The position numbers were made by a program, and so were the translations under genes. This document shows positions 41,101 to 47,199 of a DNA stretch of 64,000 nt, piece by piece (position 1 is the first letter of the stretch; each line of letters starts with the position of its first letter). The notes under the pieces were generated by a model that saw nothing but the letters and a program-made list of their open reading frames with translations, did not search any database and was not told the DNA's origin. This stretch comes from Micrasema longulum (lineage: Eukaryota > Arthropoda > Insecta > Trichoptera > Brachycentridae), in contig JAGVSM010002913.1 of NCBI GenBank assembly GCA_022494885.1, forward strand, positions 248,001-312,000, in the 5' to 3' direction.

Positions 41101-41997
41101 CCTAAATATCACGCAAAATAAACCGCCTATACCTATTTGCGATATGTTTATGCACACTTCTAAAAGTCATAGAAGTATTTTGACTAAAATAAATTTATTT
41201 TTTAAAAATTAAATTTGTTTAAACAAATATGTATATAGGCATGTAAAGTTTCAACATGGGAAAATTCTTAACTTTATGCAAATACAAAGAAATTTACATG
41301 ACTTTACGTCTATTCAATGTGACTAATAAGACTTTACCTGCCTTGTATAAATACACAATTTTATTCTACATACTGCATACTCGTACATTTTGAAACAAAC
41401 GAATTTCAGATATAACATGCTCTTGTGAAGGTTATGTAGACAAATTAATAACGATTCGTGAGTATCAATGGATCAAACAAAATGGCGACTTCTTAATTAG
41501 GCACCACAAGCCATTTTTTTATTTATAAATCAAGTAAAAGTATGCGGTATGTGACCTTCTGAACTAGCTCTAATCGACTGATTAAAATATTCAAAACGAC
41601 CGACGTTTGACACAACTGGAATTCGCAGATACGACTATGTACTTGTTTTCACGATATTGTTATTCAGATACGACGTACCTTTCCAACATGGCGTTCATTT
41701 GAATAAACGAACATAATATGATTATAACGCGAATCTACTCTGAACAATGAACAGCGATTGTTTATTTCAAACTTCTGCTTAAATTTAAAATTGATTTTGT
41801 CCACAGGAAAAGGAGTGTTCAAGATAGAAGACTCCGTCCGTGTCGCACGGTTGTGGGGTAAGCGCAAGAACAGGCCGGCGATGAATTACGATAAGCTGTC
41901 GCGTTCCATCCGCCAGTACTACAAGAAGGGCATCATGAAGAAGACGGAGAGAAGCCAGCGACTGGTGTACCAGTTCTGTCACCCTTACTGCCTATAA
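1060..41997 (+). CDS. Ets98B: ETS transcription factor, PDEF/D-ETS-4 subfamily (whole gene, five coding exons)
   Basis: The gene encodes a sequence-specific nuclear DNA-binding protein. Joining 1060-2167, 18651-18805, 25501-25636, 37711-37881 and 41807-41997 gives one open frame of about 586 codons ending in TAATAA. Visible parts: Ser/Pro-rich N-terminus (1-345), Pointed domain (about 350-434, core VQWSGEDVKAWLLW and FCMDGAKLAALSEQDF), acidic/Gly-Ser linker (435-495), and ETS domain (about 498-580, IHLWQFLKELL, then NRPAMNYDKLSRSIRQYYKK) ending almost at the C-terminus. PNT followed by a C-terminal ETS domain with SRSIRQYYKKG and an RLVYQF-x-HP tail is the pattern of vertebrate SPDEF and Drosophila Ets98B (D-ETS-4). 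Known of the family: ETS domains bind GGA(A/T), and PDEF favours GGAT. All introns are GT-AG; exons 1, 3 and 4 end in phase 1 and exon 2 in phase 0. The true start could lie in an upstream exon, because ATG is the first triplet after an acceptor-like AG. Confidence 0.93.
4030..4990 (-). mobile_element. LINE 3' remnant split by an A-rich insertion
   Basis: 4030-4115 (GTACGCAGAGAGGATAAAAC...) and 4880-4970 (TGGATTTGGTCATGCCTTTC...) match adjacent parts of 50340-50560. The roughly 760 bp between them are therefore a later insertion of T/A-rich repeat DNA. Assigning it to an RTE-like LINE is tentative. Confidence 0.5.
4437..4715. repeat. tandem repeat, about three units of 95-103 bp
   Basis: Units start near 4437, 4531 and 4634. 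Each has TATAAACAACA, a poly-A/AATACAAT tract, AATAAAAGATAG and GTTTAGAAGTA-type blocks in the same order. Confidence 0.6.
6550..6860 (-). mobile_element. fold-back family copy A (diverged, minus)
   Basis: Shares GTAACATTTACCATTTTGCC, AGAGCTGAAACCTTT, AGATTCATCTG and CAGGCAACGCATGAAAA with the other copies. The coding module is broken. Confidence 0.7.
7200..7400 (-). mobile_element. SINE-2 fragment
   Basis: CATGGTAGGCGAACG, the following CACTACACTACGACG tRNA-like block and GGATTCTGGTTCTATTTCAC match copies at 46100 and 60290. Confidence 0.55.
7450..10550. other. intron 1, middle part
   Basis: AT-rich and without a feature I can support. The short open frames (60-98 codons) are of low complexity and look like chance. 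Confidence 0.5.
10564..11595. mobile_element. 1-kb terminal-inverted-repeat element, copy 1
   Basis: Co-linear with 44481-45495 over the full length. It begins GTGCCTCGATTATAA and ends ATAATCGAGGCCC, which are inverted relative to each other. It contains two internal TCTTCAACTA/CCGTCAAGGTGAAGG-type blocks. No transposase frame was seen. Confidence 0.65.
11599..11708. mobile_element. 110-bp fold-back MITE
   Basis: GGGTGCTATTCTGAACCAC...CTCTCGTGG at the left is mirrored by CCACGAGAG...GGAATACCAGCCC at the right. The GC-rich centre is itself palindromic (TTCTCGTGCCGGCC, GGCCGG). It abuts elements on both sides. Confidence 0.65.
11711..12097. mobile_element. MITE with about 115-bp inverted arms
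   Basis: The left arm (CTCCTAGAGAGTGGTTAATT...CACTGATGATTGAACGTCAA) pairs with the right arm (TTTGACGTTTAATCATCAGT...ATTAATCACTCTCTAGAAGA). The core between the arms is about 120 bp. Confidence 0.7.
12610..13110 (+). mobile_element. LINE 3' end, CR1/Jockey-type reverse transcriptase C-terminus (decayed)
   Basis: A frame at 12655-12927 carries MTVYSQYIYKNIMYVRKN and HHHNTRNKDKLVIPKLKL, the usual tail of these LINE proteins. Frameshifted continuation with VYYGLNKYMEN follows to about 13080. The element is dead. Confidence 0.7.
13500..13616. repeat. fold-back repeat
   Basis: The 17-bp arms TAAAATAAATGTAATAT (13500-13516) and ATATTACATTTATTTTA (13600-13616) are exact inverted copies. A second CTGAT/ATCAG pair lies just inside. 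Confidence 0.55.
14490..15230 (+). mobile_element. LINE 3' end, RTE-like family 1 (plus)
   Basis: A frame at 14555-14857 contains VDSFKYLEIHITEDGSMHKE and VKTKCRLFNSC. Later frames have WFDFITNIEVRERTQQP-type and LRMPQESLNPS...STWEEARVLAGDRVSWRQL sequence. These are typical C-terminal blocks of insect LINE reverse transcriptases; frameshifts show it is dead. Sibling fragments: 20640-21085 and 49375-49505. Confidence 0.75.
16371..16680 (+). mobile_element. fold-back family copy B (plus, truncated module)
   Basis: The last 32 codons of the conserved module are intact at 16482-16577 (SLKSTDGRVEEMWMFKHRQN, then GECFTVCEVAT and TAA). The first part is deleted. The flank AGCCAATGACAGGTCATAAG follows as in other copies. 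Confidence 0.75.
17466..17600 (+). mobile_element. SINE-1 copy (diverged)
   Basis: GGGTCGTGGTCCCGTGATAGTGTCTC and TTTTCAAACC match the tRNA-like head of the copy at 50140; the CATTTACGACTTT tail matches ATTTACAACTC. Confidence 0.55.
17640..18220 (+). mobile_element. LINE ORF2 C-terminal fragment interrupted by a piggyBac-type MITE
   Basis: The frame CECRLDEECIDHALFGCP has the C-x-C...H-x4-C spacing of the zinc knuckle after the RNase H/RT of R1/I/Jockey-like LINEs. It is split by the insertion at 17820-18103 and continues to an AATAAATAAATAAA tail near 18185. Confidence 0.6.
17820..18103. mobile_element. piggyBac-type MITE, 284 bp
   Basis: Perfect 16-bp ends CCCTAGATTCATAAAC and GTTTATGAATCTAGGG are flanked on both sides by TTAA (17816-17819, 18104-18107). 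TTAA target duplication plus CCCTAG ends is the hallmark of the piggyBac superfamily. It has no transposase frame, so it is non-autonomous. Confidence 0.85.
18651..18805 (+). CDS. Ets98B: Ets98B coding exon 2: core of Pointed (PNT/SAM) domain
   Basis: The acceptor is TTTTTTTCAG (18641-18650) and the donor CCCAG/GTAAGA (18806). With the phase-1 G of exon 1 it makes residue 370 (Asp), then 51 codons in phase: PVQWSGEDVKAWLLWTLRQY, followed by SLPLVPMEYFCMDGAKLAAL and SEQDFVQRAPQ. This is the helical core of a Pointed domain: QW-S-GEDV-x-WLLW, then F-CMDG-x-L-x-AL at the helix 3-4 region. The PNT domain serves protein-protein contact in ETS factors. The exon is short, flanked by long AT-rich introns, and its GC content stands out from both sides. 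Confidence 0.95.
18863..19085 (-). mobile_element. SINE-2 copy
   Basis: GGGCACTGCATTGTTACACC, then TACCAGTCCAGGGAC, then the minus-strand tRNA-like block (GGGAATCGAGCCCGAAACC... with GATCACTACACTACGAGACC). The same parts occur at 59460-59580 and 45940-46140. Confidence 0.7.
19090..20630. other. intron 2, unassigned stretch
   Basis: AT-rich intronic DNA; I see no feature I can support. Confidence 0.5.
20640..21085 (-). mobile_element. LINE 3' end, RTE-like family 1 (minus)
   Basis: The minus frame 20664-20918 has RRRQCRLGHILRMPPESLNH and NLNWEDANELAADKNAWRLF, homologous to 14996-15205. An ATCATCATCATC run lies at its 3' end (20635-20650). Confidence 0.75.
21890..22040. repeat. microsatellite and repeat fragment
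   Basis: A (TA)n run at about 21938-21955 is followed by AACCAGTGACCGGTTTCATTGC. This resembles the ACCGACTAGTTTCGGC end at 33977 and the CTACCGGTTTCGAG arm at 461. Confidence 0.4.
22167..22583 (-). mobile_element. fold-back family copy C (minus, one arm)
   Basis: Runs from ATTACAACAGAGATGAAGAA to TTTGGACAAACTCAAAATAT. The reverse strand has TTTTCAG then CGTTGCCTAGTATGT, but 3 extra bases bring a TGA into frame seven codons in. Confidence 0.8.
23042..23218 (-). mobile_element. SINE-1 copy (tRNA-derived)
   Basis: The minus strand reads a tRNA-like head (GGGTTGTGGTCCCGTGGCTA..., B box GGTTTGAATCC) followed by a body with GAGTTATTTACAACTCG. Near-identical to 27130-27312. Confidence 0.75.
23394..23436. 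repeat. perfect 18-bp hairpin
   Basis: AAAAATTTAGCTACATAA and TTATGTAGCTAAATTTTT are separated by 7 bp. Confidence 0.7.
24150..24480. other. GC-richer island in intron 2, unexplained
   Basis: A CpG-containing, apparently single-copy stretch (TCGCGGTAGGTAATTGCGAT, GAACGGCCGCTTGTCGCCGA) in AT-rich DNA about 1 kb before exon 3. The minus frame 24272-24457 (61 codons) has no recognisable content. It could be an enhancer, an unannotated exon or an old gene fragment. Confidence 0.3.
25255..25420. mobile_element. repeat remnant just upstream of exon 3
   Basis: TTCTTCTTATCGCCTCAATC, a block common at LINE 3' ends in such genomes, continues to about 25420 and ends 80 bp before the exon 3 acceptor. 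Family assignment is from memory of style only. Confidence 0.35.
25501..25636 (+). CDS. Ets98B: Ets98B coding exon 3: end of Pointed domain and linker
   Basis: The acceptor is TTTGTTATAG (ends 25500) and the donor GATG/GTGAGTG (25637). In phase 0 it reads AGSTLYAQLEIWK, the last PNT helix (residues 422-434), then a Ser/Thr/Gly linker to Asp466 and one base of codon 467. The L-Y-A-x-LEIWK tail is typical for the end of a Pointed domain in this subfamily. The linker has no recognisable domain. Confidence 0.9.
26010..26690. mobile_element. fold-back family copy D: near-complete palindrome
   Basis: The left arm (26078-26320, minus) and right arm (26400-26688, plus) are inverted copies around a loop of about 75 bp. 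Outer ends are AAATTACAACAGGGATGAAG and ATTCTCCGTCCCTGTTGTAA. The right arm has TTTTCAG (26410-26416) then an open module RCLVCEIIQSDESLHNNKGF, then IEEIWMFKHRENGECYTVCK. The TAA is lost here (VAALTSQ then TGA). The left arm holds the mirrored module. Confidence 0.85.
27130..27312 (-). mobile_element. SINE-1 copy (tRNA-derived)
   Basis: CTTATGATTTACCCAAATAT, the AACGAGTTGTAAATAACTCA body and a minus-strand tRNA-like head with B box GGTTCGAATCC. Co-linear with 23042-23218. Confidence 0.75.
27320..28555. other. intron 3, unassigned stretch
   Basis: AT-rich. A weak minus-strand B-box-like GGGTTTGAACCCC sits at about 28458-28470, perhaps a SINE scrap. Nothing else I can support. Confidence 0.4.
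28560..28812. mobile_element. fold-back family copy E: compact palindrome
   Basis: AAGTGGCCACTTTACACACT (left, minus) and GTGTGTAAAGTGGCCACTTA (right, plus) face each other, with most of the module deleted. The right end CTCTGTTGTAATATGTTAA matches the family terminus. Confidence 0.75.
28944..29240 (+). other. unexplained GC-richer stretch with a 94-codon frame
   Basis: The open frame 28944-29228 includes GLQVPLRTWQYSYVRHLYKS and SYPVNWGHIVWIKSPVDSDK. It is less AT-rich than its surroundings. No family recognised; it may be a decayed gene or element fragment. Confidence 0.25.
29830..29990 (+). mobile_element. tRNA-derived SINE (third type)
   Basis: GCGGCCTCCGTGGTGTAGTG...GGTTCCGGGTTGGATTCCCG has A- and B-box-like blocks. 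An unrelated tail with AAGCCTGGGTGTACCGTGAT follows. The acceptor stem does not close, so it is not a tRNA gene. Confidence 0.6.
30155..30380. other. CpG-rich stretch, unexplained
   Basis: TCACGCGACCGAGTCGAG, GCAGCCGAACGTAGTCCGAC and TCTTCGGTCGGAC form a GC-richer patch with repeated CCGA/TCGG motifs. A chance 64-codon frame spans part of it. Confidence 0.25.
30585..31700 (-). mobile_element. LINE 3' end family 2, copy 1, interrupted by a MITE
   Basis: Aligns by eye with 36950-37660 across TAGTAAATGTTATCACTG, GAGACTAA/CTCTTGTGCTT, TTGTAGTTGTTTATTTATAA and the decayed RT C-terminus (TTTTGACCATGACTTGTGTG). Carries the insertion at 30704-30832. Confidence 0.7.
30704..30832. mobile_element. 129-bp hairpin MITE with TAA target duplication
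   Basis: Inverted arms of about 45 bp (TACCCATATGCAGAGAC and GTCTCTGCATACGGGTA at the tips) have only one or two mismatches near the tips and a loop of about 37 bp. TAA at 30701-30703 and 30833-30835. The sibling LINE copy at 37065 has the uninterrupted site GAGACTAACTCTTG. Confidence 0.85.
32281..32345 (+). repeat. solo end of a TIR repeat family
   Basis: CTTTATAGACAATAATTGAC...TTCCCATTGTAATTGAGGC; sibling at 34994-35045 and inverted-arm version at 110-193. Confidence 0.5.
32929..32949. promoter_or_regulatory. three tandem GGTAACC palindromes
   Basis: Three perfect head-to-tail copies make a fully palindromic 21-bp site. Each junction is AACCGGTA, one base from the Grainyhead/CP2 consensus AACCGGTT. 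Binding is not shown. Confidence 0.3.
32950..34990. other. intron 3, unassigned stretch
   Basis: AT-rich intronic DNA. A repeat end with TTACCGACTAGTTTCGGCAA at about 33976-33995 resembles the element at 443-711. Nothing else I can support. Confidence 0.4.
34994..35045 (+). repeat. solo end of a TIR repeat family
   Basis: TTTATAGACAGTCGAAGATA, then TTAACTTCCCATTGTAATCG and GGCCC; matches 32281-32345. Confidence 0.5.
35075..35110. repeat. 36-bp perfect palindrome
   Basis: TATTCAGTGAAAAGACAT is followed directly by its exact reverse complement, with no loop and no mismatch. Confidence 0.85.
36590..36810 (-). mobile_element. SINE-2 copy
   Basis: GGAATCAAACCTGGTACCTC (minus-strand B box), CATGGTAGACAAACGCACCA and CCAGGATTTTGGTTCCATTT are in the same order as at 46080-46230. 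Confidence 0.65.
36950..37660 (-). mobile_element. LINE 3' end family 2, copy 2, ending beside exon 4
   Basis: The minus frame 37231-37644 (137 codons) is a Jockey/CR1-like RT C-terminus: YKINSIIQIYKEEKIKEFEM, HTSHGQNSYVFKGVKNYNNL and a basic tail. The coding end lies about 65 bp before exon 4 of Ets98B. Confidence 0.75.
37711..37881 (+). CDS. Ets98B: Ets98B coding exon 4: linker and N-terminal half of ETS domain
   Basis: The acceptor is CTTTTCACAG (37701-37710). The donor AGAG/GTATAAT (37882) is weaker than the others. The phase-1 join gives Glu467, then an acidic EDEDM stretch, a Gly/Pro/Ser linker, and the ETS start HIHLWQFLKELL (497-508) to AIRWLDR (517-523). The conserved Trp residues of the ETS fold are present (W501, W520). 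The intron falls inside the ETS domain just after the second Trp. A LINE remnant ends about 50 bp before this exon. Confidence 0.95.
37882..39225. other. intron 4, first part
   Basis: Very AT-rich. 38310-38870 is T-rich and then A-rich repeat-like DNA resembling LINE 3' tails at 4110-4880 and 47640-48100. No exon seen. Confidence 0.4.
39230..39540 (+). repeat. dispersed repeat, copy 1
   Basis: GAAATTACTCAGCGTGTGAC, then TCAGTAAGTTCTGACGATTG, CCGTAAAC, and an end with GCTGAATTTTCTCATTG. Co-linear with 60850-61140. Confidence 0.6.
39545..41790. other. intron 4, second part
   Basis: AT-rich, no exon or repeat I can support. Short open frames at 39688 and 40137 look like chance. Confidence 0.45.
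41807..41997 (+). CDS. Ets98B: Ets98B coding exon 5: C-terminal half of ETS domain, recognition helix and stop
   Basis: The acceptor is TTGTCCACAG (41797-41806). The split codon 524 is Gly, then KGVFKIEDSVRVARLWGKRK (525-544), NRPAMNYDKLSRSIRQYYKK (545-564) and GIMKKTERSQRLVYQF (565-580). The recognition-helix arginines R556 and R559, which in ETS proteins contact the GGA core, are both present. Gln560 after R559 and the KK-G-I turn match PDEF-type proteins. The protein ends CHPYCL, then TAATAA (41995-42000). Confidence 0.97.
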
Positions 41998-43163
41998 TAA
42001 GCCCTCGTGAGCTCCGCGGCAGCCATTTTGCCGAAGCCGAAGCCGCGGTCGCGCCCATCGCGACTCGGAAAGAATTCGCCAGTCGCGAGATCGAGCGGAC
42101 TTTGTCGCGGGCTTGATAGTTATTTCCGAGTGACTGCGCGCTCATCGCCCGAGGCTGTCGAATTTCATCGACAAGAACGGGAATGTCGCTTGCGAAACCT
42201 TGAAATGATTATTGTTCACTCGAGAACTCTCGCTCGATAGCGCGAGCGCTTTACGGCTTCGTCAAAATGGAGGCATGCTCCGCAAGTAACGTTATTTATT
42301 TTTAGTACCTAATCTTATCCGAAGGATTACAATGTTATTCTCTTCGGTATCTCGTAATCTATTTAAATTAATTTAAAACTCTTGTGCAGTTGCAGATTGC
42401 AACGTACAGTGAGTTTTAGTCCGTCTATAGAATCACGACATCTATCACGCACTCTGTACGTATTTGAGCATCGTGATGTATTCGGTCACGATCTTAAAAG
42501 CTTTTAATCGTCAGATGTCGGCTGTAAACGCGGCCACTTAAGCGGATTAATACGCGATAATTTATTTTAATTTTATCGCGAGATTTGTTTTCGCGTAACG
42601 ATAAAGTAGAGTGTAGATAAAACGCTAGGGTATAGAAAAACCACGGCATAATTCACGAAAGGTAATTTTCTGAATTTTGCTCGTAGGTTATTTAAGACAA
42701 TAGTATTTTAAGTCTATTGTTAAGGAGTAGCGTAAGGTGTTTTTTTTTGCTGACGAATAGGTGTGAGCCATTTTCGTTCACTTGACATGTCCCGAATAAA
42801 AACAGTCCCCGCGAGCCTTCGTGTCGGGCGGGAAAACCCAGCGACCCACGCCATCGCATCACGCGCAGGCGCAGAGCCGCCACTGGGCATTCGGTGAGCG
42901 GACATAGAGCTCCGCCGAAAGTTGGTGATTTTCGGTCCCATATATCTATGATATATTTATAGTAAGTTCTATGAACGAATAATGAAAATTAAGCGATATT
43001 ATTTATTAAGGATTTTTCTGTACATGAGATTAATGCTTTAAATATAATGTGTAAATTTAAATGTCTCGTTCTCATGTGAGATCGGACATACAAACTAGTT
43101 AAGTATTTATCGATAATAGTTATTAGCAACGACAAAGTTATTGTTCTTGCGTAATTACACCAA

Positions 43164-43169
43164 AATAAA
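43164..43169 (+). terminator. candidate proximal poly(A) signal of Ets98B
   Basis: AATAAA, followed within 40 bp by a G/T-rich stretch (GAGCTTGGGTTT). Position about 1.17 kb after the stop. Confidence 0.35.
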
Positions 43170-43264
43170 ATAATAATGTATAAGTCGAGAGCTTGGGTTT
43201 CATTCGGAAACGTGAGCTCCTTTCCGAGCGTATCCCGACCTAACTTTTATATACAATATTACAT

Positions 43265-43272
43265 TGTAAATA
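43265..43272 (+). promoter_or_regulatory. Pumilio-type site in the probable 3' UTR
   Basis: TGTAAATA matches the Pumilio consensus UGUANAUA exactly. A single 8-mer is weak evidence, and it counts only if the distal poly(A) site is used. Confidence 0.25.
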
Positions 43273-43318
43273 TATATCGACTATCGACTAACGACTAACA
43301 TGTTACAGCGCCCAATAG

Positions 43319-43343
43319 CCGCTTTACTATCTTAGTAAAGCGG
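43319..43343 (+). repeat. 11-bp perfect hairpin in the probable 3' UTR
   Basis: CCGCTTTACTA, 3-base loop TCT, TAGTAAAGCGG. Confidence 0.6.
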
Positions 43344-43649
43344 ATTATTTCACTGTCCCGCCGATGGTATAAAGTTAATCAAAAATTGGTGAAGGAATCA
43401 TTATCAAAGTTACTTACTTTGGCACAATTATTGGGAAAAAAATCACAATGATAACCCTAGATATAAAAACCTTTAATTCATTTAAAGGAAATCTCAACAT
43501 TTCTTAAGCTTATTAACCTAAGACCTTAAGTTTTCTTATTAATTTACACGTTTTCTAAAACACATAGGTATTTAAATGTTAACAAATTAAATTTTGCTTA
43601 TTGTTTATGTAAAAATGTATTTTTGTAAAAAATGTATATTTTATTATAA

Positions 43650-43655
43650 AATAAA
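43650..43655 (+). terminator. candidate distal poly(A) signal of Ets98B
   Basis: AATAAA in TTATAAAATAAAACC, followed by T-rich DNA. About 1.65 kb after the stop. Repetitive intergenic DNA begins soon after. Confidence 0.35.
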
Positions 43656-43664
43656 ACCATTACT

Positions 43665-44475
43665 CAAACCAAAATGTTTTTATATTTTTTATTGCTATCT
43701 TTATAAAATCTTCTAGTAATATATTAATAGTGTATATCTTAGCTGTATATCTATGGATCTGCAGGTTTATAGAAGAGTTCCTAAATTCAGAAAAAATAAT
43801 AATGGTGTCTTAGTTAAGAACATGACTGTCTGCAAATAAAACATTAAAAGGAAAACTGTTTTTATTCACTCGACAGTTTGAAAATATGTTTTTTGTTTTT
43901 ATTGATTTATTTATTTATTTATGAACATTACAAAACCATGACCCGAATTCTATTAAACAAATTTGTCATAAAATGGTTACTGGATGTAGGTAGAGAAAAA
44001 TCGGAAAACTTACTAAAAAACATTCTAAAATAATAAATGGTATATACATATTGTATAACTTTATTATAAATTAACTAGTAGGTAGTCATGTGATTGTTTA
44101 TTTTTGCATAAAAAATCTGCCTTAAAACAGGTTGTACCTAGTTAGGCTGACTAGAAATAATCCAGAGAAATCTATTACTTAAGTATGTATGTAGTAGATA
44201 AAGAAATTGTAATTTTTGTTAATAAACCATTATTATTATTATTTAACAAAAATAATTTAAAAAAAATATAATATGGTAGGTGCTTTACAAACCCTTAGTA
44301 TAATCTACAATTCCAAATACATTTGAGACAGTAAAAAAAGTTTAAGACGACAAAACTATAGTTCAAAAGATTAGTTAACTCCCTTAACCCGGGTGTTCAT
44401 TCAACACGAAAATGAAGATTTGTGTACTCACGTAGGTACCTACCGAAATTAAAAGGTGGAAAGTTTATTTTTTAA
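43665..44475. other. intergenic, AT-rich
   Basis: TTTATTTATTTATTTATGAA at about 43903 may be a LINE 3' tail. No gene seen. Confidence 0.4.
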
Positions 44476-44480
44476 TAACT

Positions 44481-45495
44481 GTGCCTCGATTATGAACGCT
44501 ATTTTCATCTGTATATATCGAGATGGTATACTTAACTTCTGTACTATCTGTATCTTACCTCGGTATGTTCTACCTACTTGCTATATAGACATCATATGAT
44601 CGAAATAAGCCAATGAATGGCCGCTAAAAATTAGTCCGTGTTCCTTACGTCATTAACATTTAAAATAGTTCTCATTTATATTTTAAATAGGCTTCTTTGA
44701 TAGAAAGTGCCCACTTCAAATCGATTATTAACTCCAATAAATCCAATTCAAGCAAAAAATGCTCGCTTGAACATGATTTTTATATGACTTTTAATCATTG
44801 CCAAAACGATATGCTTAACGATCGTCTGCATTTATCTACTGAGGTAGTAAGTAGCGATTACAAAGCCGGCTCTCGATACGTTATCTCAGAAATATAGTAA
44901 AACAGGTGGAAAAAATATGATTACTAAATTTATTTTTTACAGTGGTAACTTTCTAACTATAAGACAGAAACTAACGAGATTATTTTTGCATCTAACCGCT
45001 CGTTTCTCATTATCTGACAGTTATGTCGGAATACAATTCGACTTCAAAATTTACTTATTTCTCTCTCATATTTTCAATAGGCGTTTAAAAATGAAGTGTC
45101 AACCTCAAAACGATTAAAAATTAAAATAGATCTTTTGAAAAAAAAAGTTAATTTTAATGCGTAGATAAAGGTATCGAGGGGTTCTAGAACTGTCGGTATA
45201 AACCGATGTACTTACATTAACACTTGATGGTGGGGGTATCGATAGTATGTCTTTGTAGTCGGTAGGGAGAATTTTATCTTCAACTTTGAAGTAATATTGA
45301 AGCTGTGTCATTTAGAGCGTAGATATGTGTACCGTGACGTACACTTCCCCTTGTTTCATATCGATGTACCTATCCAAAACTTGAAGGTGGGGAGTCAGTA
45401 GTATATCTCTGTAATCGTTAGAGCGAATTTATCTTCAACAATTCCGTCAAGGTGAAGGTGTGACGTCTTTATCATACCGTCAAAATCGAGGCCCT
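44481..45495. mobile_element. 1-kb terminal-inverted-repeat element, copy 2
   Basis: GTGCCTCGATTATGAACGCT to AAAATCGAGGCCC, co-linear with 10564-11595, including the AGCCAATG..CCGC, GTACCGTGACGTAC and CCGTCAAGGTGAAGG blocks. Small indels throughout; not a recent segmental copy. Confidence 0.65.
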
Positions 45496-45939
45496 GGTAT
45501 CCTTAAGTACGTCTCTACTTTTTTCTGCTTGTAAGTATTCGGTATTACACAGAATAGTAATTTTTTTAACATCTGGCTTTTGGCTGGTTTGTTTGTTGCG
45601 GAGTGATTTCATGTCATTCACATAAATTAAGTTTACGCTGTGTTTTGAATATATTTCACTAAAATTAAAAAATTTACTGAATAAACAATTACTGTAAGAT
45701 AATAACGCTAGTTTTATGAACTTAATCAATTTTTATCAGTTTGAGACCCACGAGTCATTAAAAAATAATATTTGGTCATAGTAATTATAACAATATTTTT
45801 TTGAAAAATAAGGTTTAAAAACTGTAGTGCATACATAATAAAGTTTATGCCTACAAGAATTAATTCAGGTCTGAAAGGGTAAAAACTAAAACACAGAAAA
45901 TCCATTATAAAAATGACACCAAAGCAACTTCCTTATTCG

Positions 45940-46260
45940 TGCCCAGTGGTTCACAGGGCACTACATTGGTCCTCTAATAGCAGCGTACCTTGATCATCTT
46001 TGTTACAATACGTGGAAGGTTAGGTAATATTGTATTGTACAACCGTCTTCAAAACCAATATTTCGGATCCGCCCTGCCAGGAACGAGCCCATTACTTCGA
46101 GCATGGTAAGCGAACGCGCCAACCACTCCACTAAGAGGCGGACTTATCTCCACTAGATTGAATTTTTTAGGATTTTTATCCGAGAGTAGTCATTGAGTCG
46201 CAAGCACGCGTCTAGGATTCTGGTTCTATTTTACTCACATAACTGTATTGTTCACCCGCC
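45940..46260 (-). mobile_element. SINE-2 copy, longest
   Basis: CACAGGGCACTACATTGG, CGGATCCGCCCTGCCAGGAA, the minus-strand tRNA-like block (AACGAGCCCATTACTTCGAG, CGCGCCAACCACTCCACTAA) and AGGATTCTGGTTCTATTTTA give the fullest version of the family here. Confidence 0.7.
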
Positions 46261-46289
46261 CGGACACCAAATAGTAAGAAAAAATATGT

Positions 46290-47190
46290 ATATACATTTT
46301 GGGTGCCTAAACGACATTGAACTATTCTATAAAAATCAAACAGACGTATTAACAAACAATGGCATAAACGAAGACCTTACTATGTTGACTAAATGGACAA
46401 ACACAAACTTACTTACACTTAATGAAAAAAAAAAGCAATATCATCCATTTTAAATGTAGAAAAAAATTTCATAAAGTAGATGCTTACATAAATAATGAAC
46501 GACTAACTGAAATTGAACATGTTAAATACTTAGGACTAACAATAGACAGAAAATTGACATGGACAATTCATATCAACAATTTAATCAGCAAAGTGGCGAC
46601 ATTATCGAGTCTTTTTTTAAAAATCAAAAACTTTGTTCCAAAAAAGGAAAAAAAAAATGTATGAAGCCCATGTAAAAACTAAAATATGTTATATGCAACT
46701 ACTGTGGGGAACAGGAAATCAAAATGACATAAACAGACTACAAAGACAGCAAAATAAAATATTAAAGTTAGTTTATGACCTACCCTATCTAACAGCAACT
46801 AAATAACTTTTTAAACAAACAAAACAATGAAATGTAACTGAACTCTTTGGACAAGAATCCTTAAAATTTATTCATATATTAACCACTGATGTAATTGTAG
46901 ACGAAGAATTAAAACTTGAAAAAAACTGTAGTAAACATGAACACAATACGAGAATATCAGAAAAATATTACATAAAACCTTTTAAAACGAGAAAAGGAAA
47001 ATCGAGACTAATAAGCCATGGACTGAAATTATACAATAAACTACCAGACAAAACCAAACAAAAGACTCAGACAACCTTTACAAAAGATGGTAAAAATATT
47101 ATTATTAACAGTTGGATGTGAATTTTAAAAGTAAAAGTATTTTGTTAAATGTATGTAATCCGCAAGGGTTTATCAATGAAAAATTTTAAT
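46290..47190 (+). mobile_element. LINE 3' half, Jockey/CR1-like reverse transcriptase (decayed)
   Basis: Frames 46193-46453 and 46422-46664 carry LTMLTKWTNTNLLTLNEKKK and VKYLGLTIDRKLTWTIHINN, the standard RT thumb motif. Decayed C-terminal sequence (HEHNTRISEKYYIKPFK-like) follows to an A-rich tail at about 47190. Several frameshifts. Confidence 0.75.
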
Positions 47191-47199
47191 AAAAAAAAT

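Larger units (their letters stand above)
41998..43660 (+). other. probable 3' UTR of Ets98B
   Basis: No introns or clear repeats are visible here. The first 240 bp are strongly CpG-rich, as is 42800-42930, unlike the AT-rich flanks. It contains a perfect 11-bp hairpin at 43319-43343, a Pumilio-type TGTAAATA at 43265-43272, and AATAAA signals at 43164-43169 and 43650-43655. That the transcript reaches either signal is an inference. Confidence 0.6.

Noticed and set aside
42007..42240. 77-codon plus-strand ORF just after the Ets98B stop
   Set aside because: It lies in the CpG-rich 3' UTR, is Arg/Ser-biased as GC-rich DNA makes by chance, and follows a tandem stop with no splice sites.
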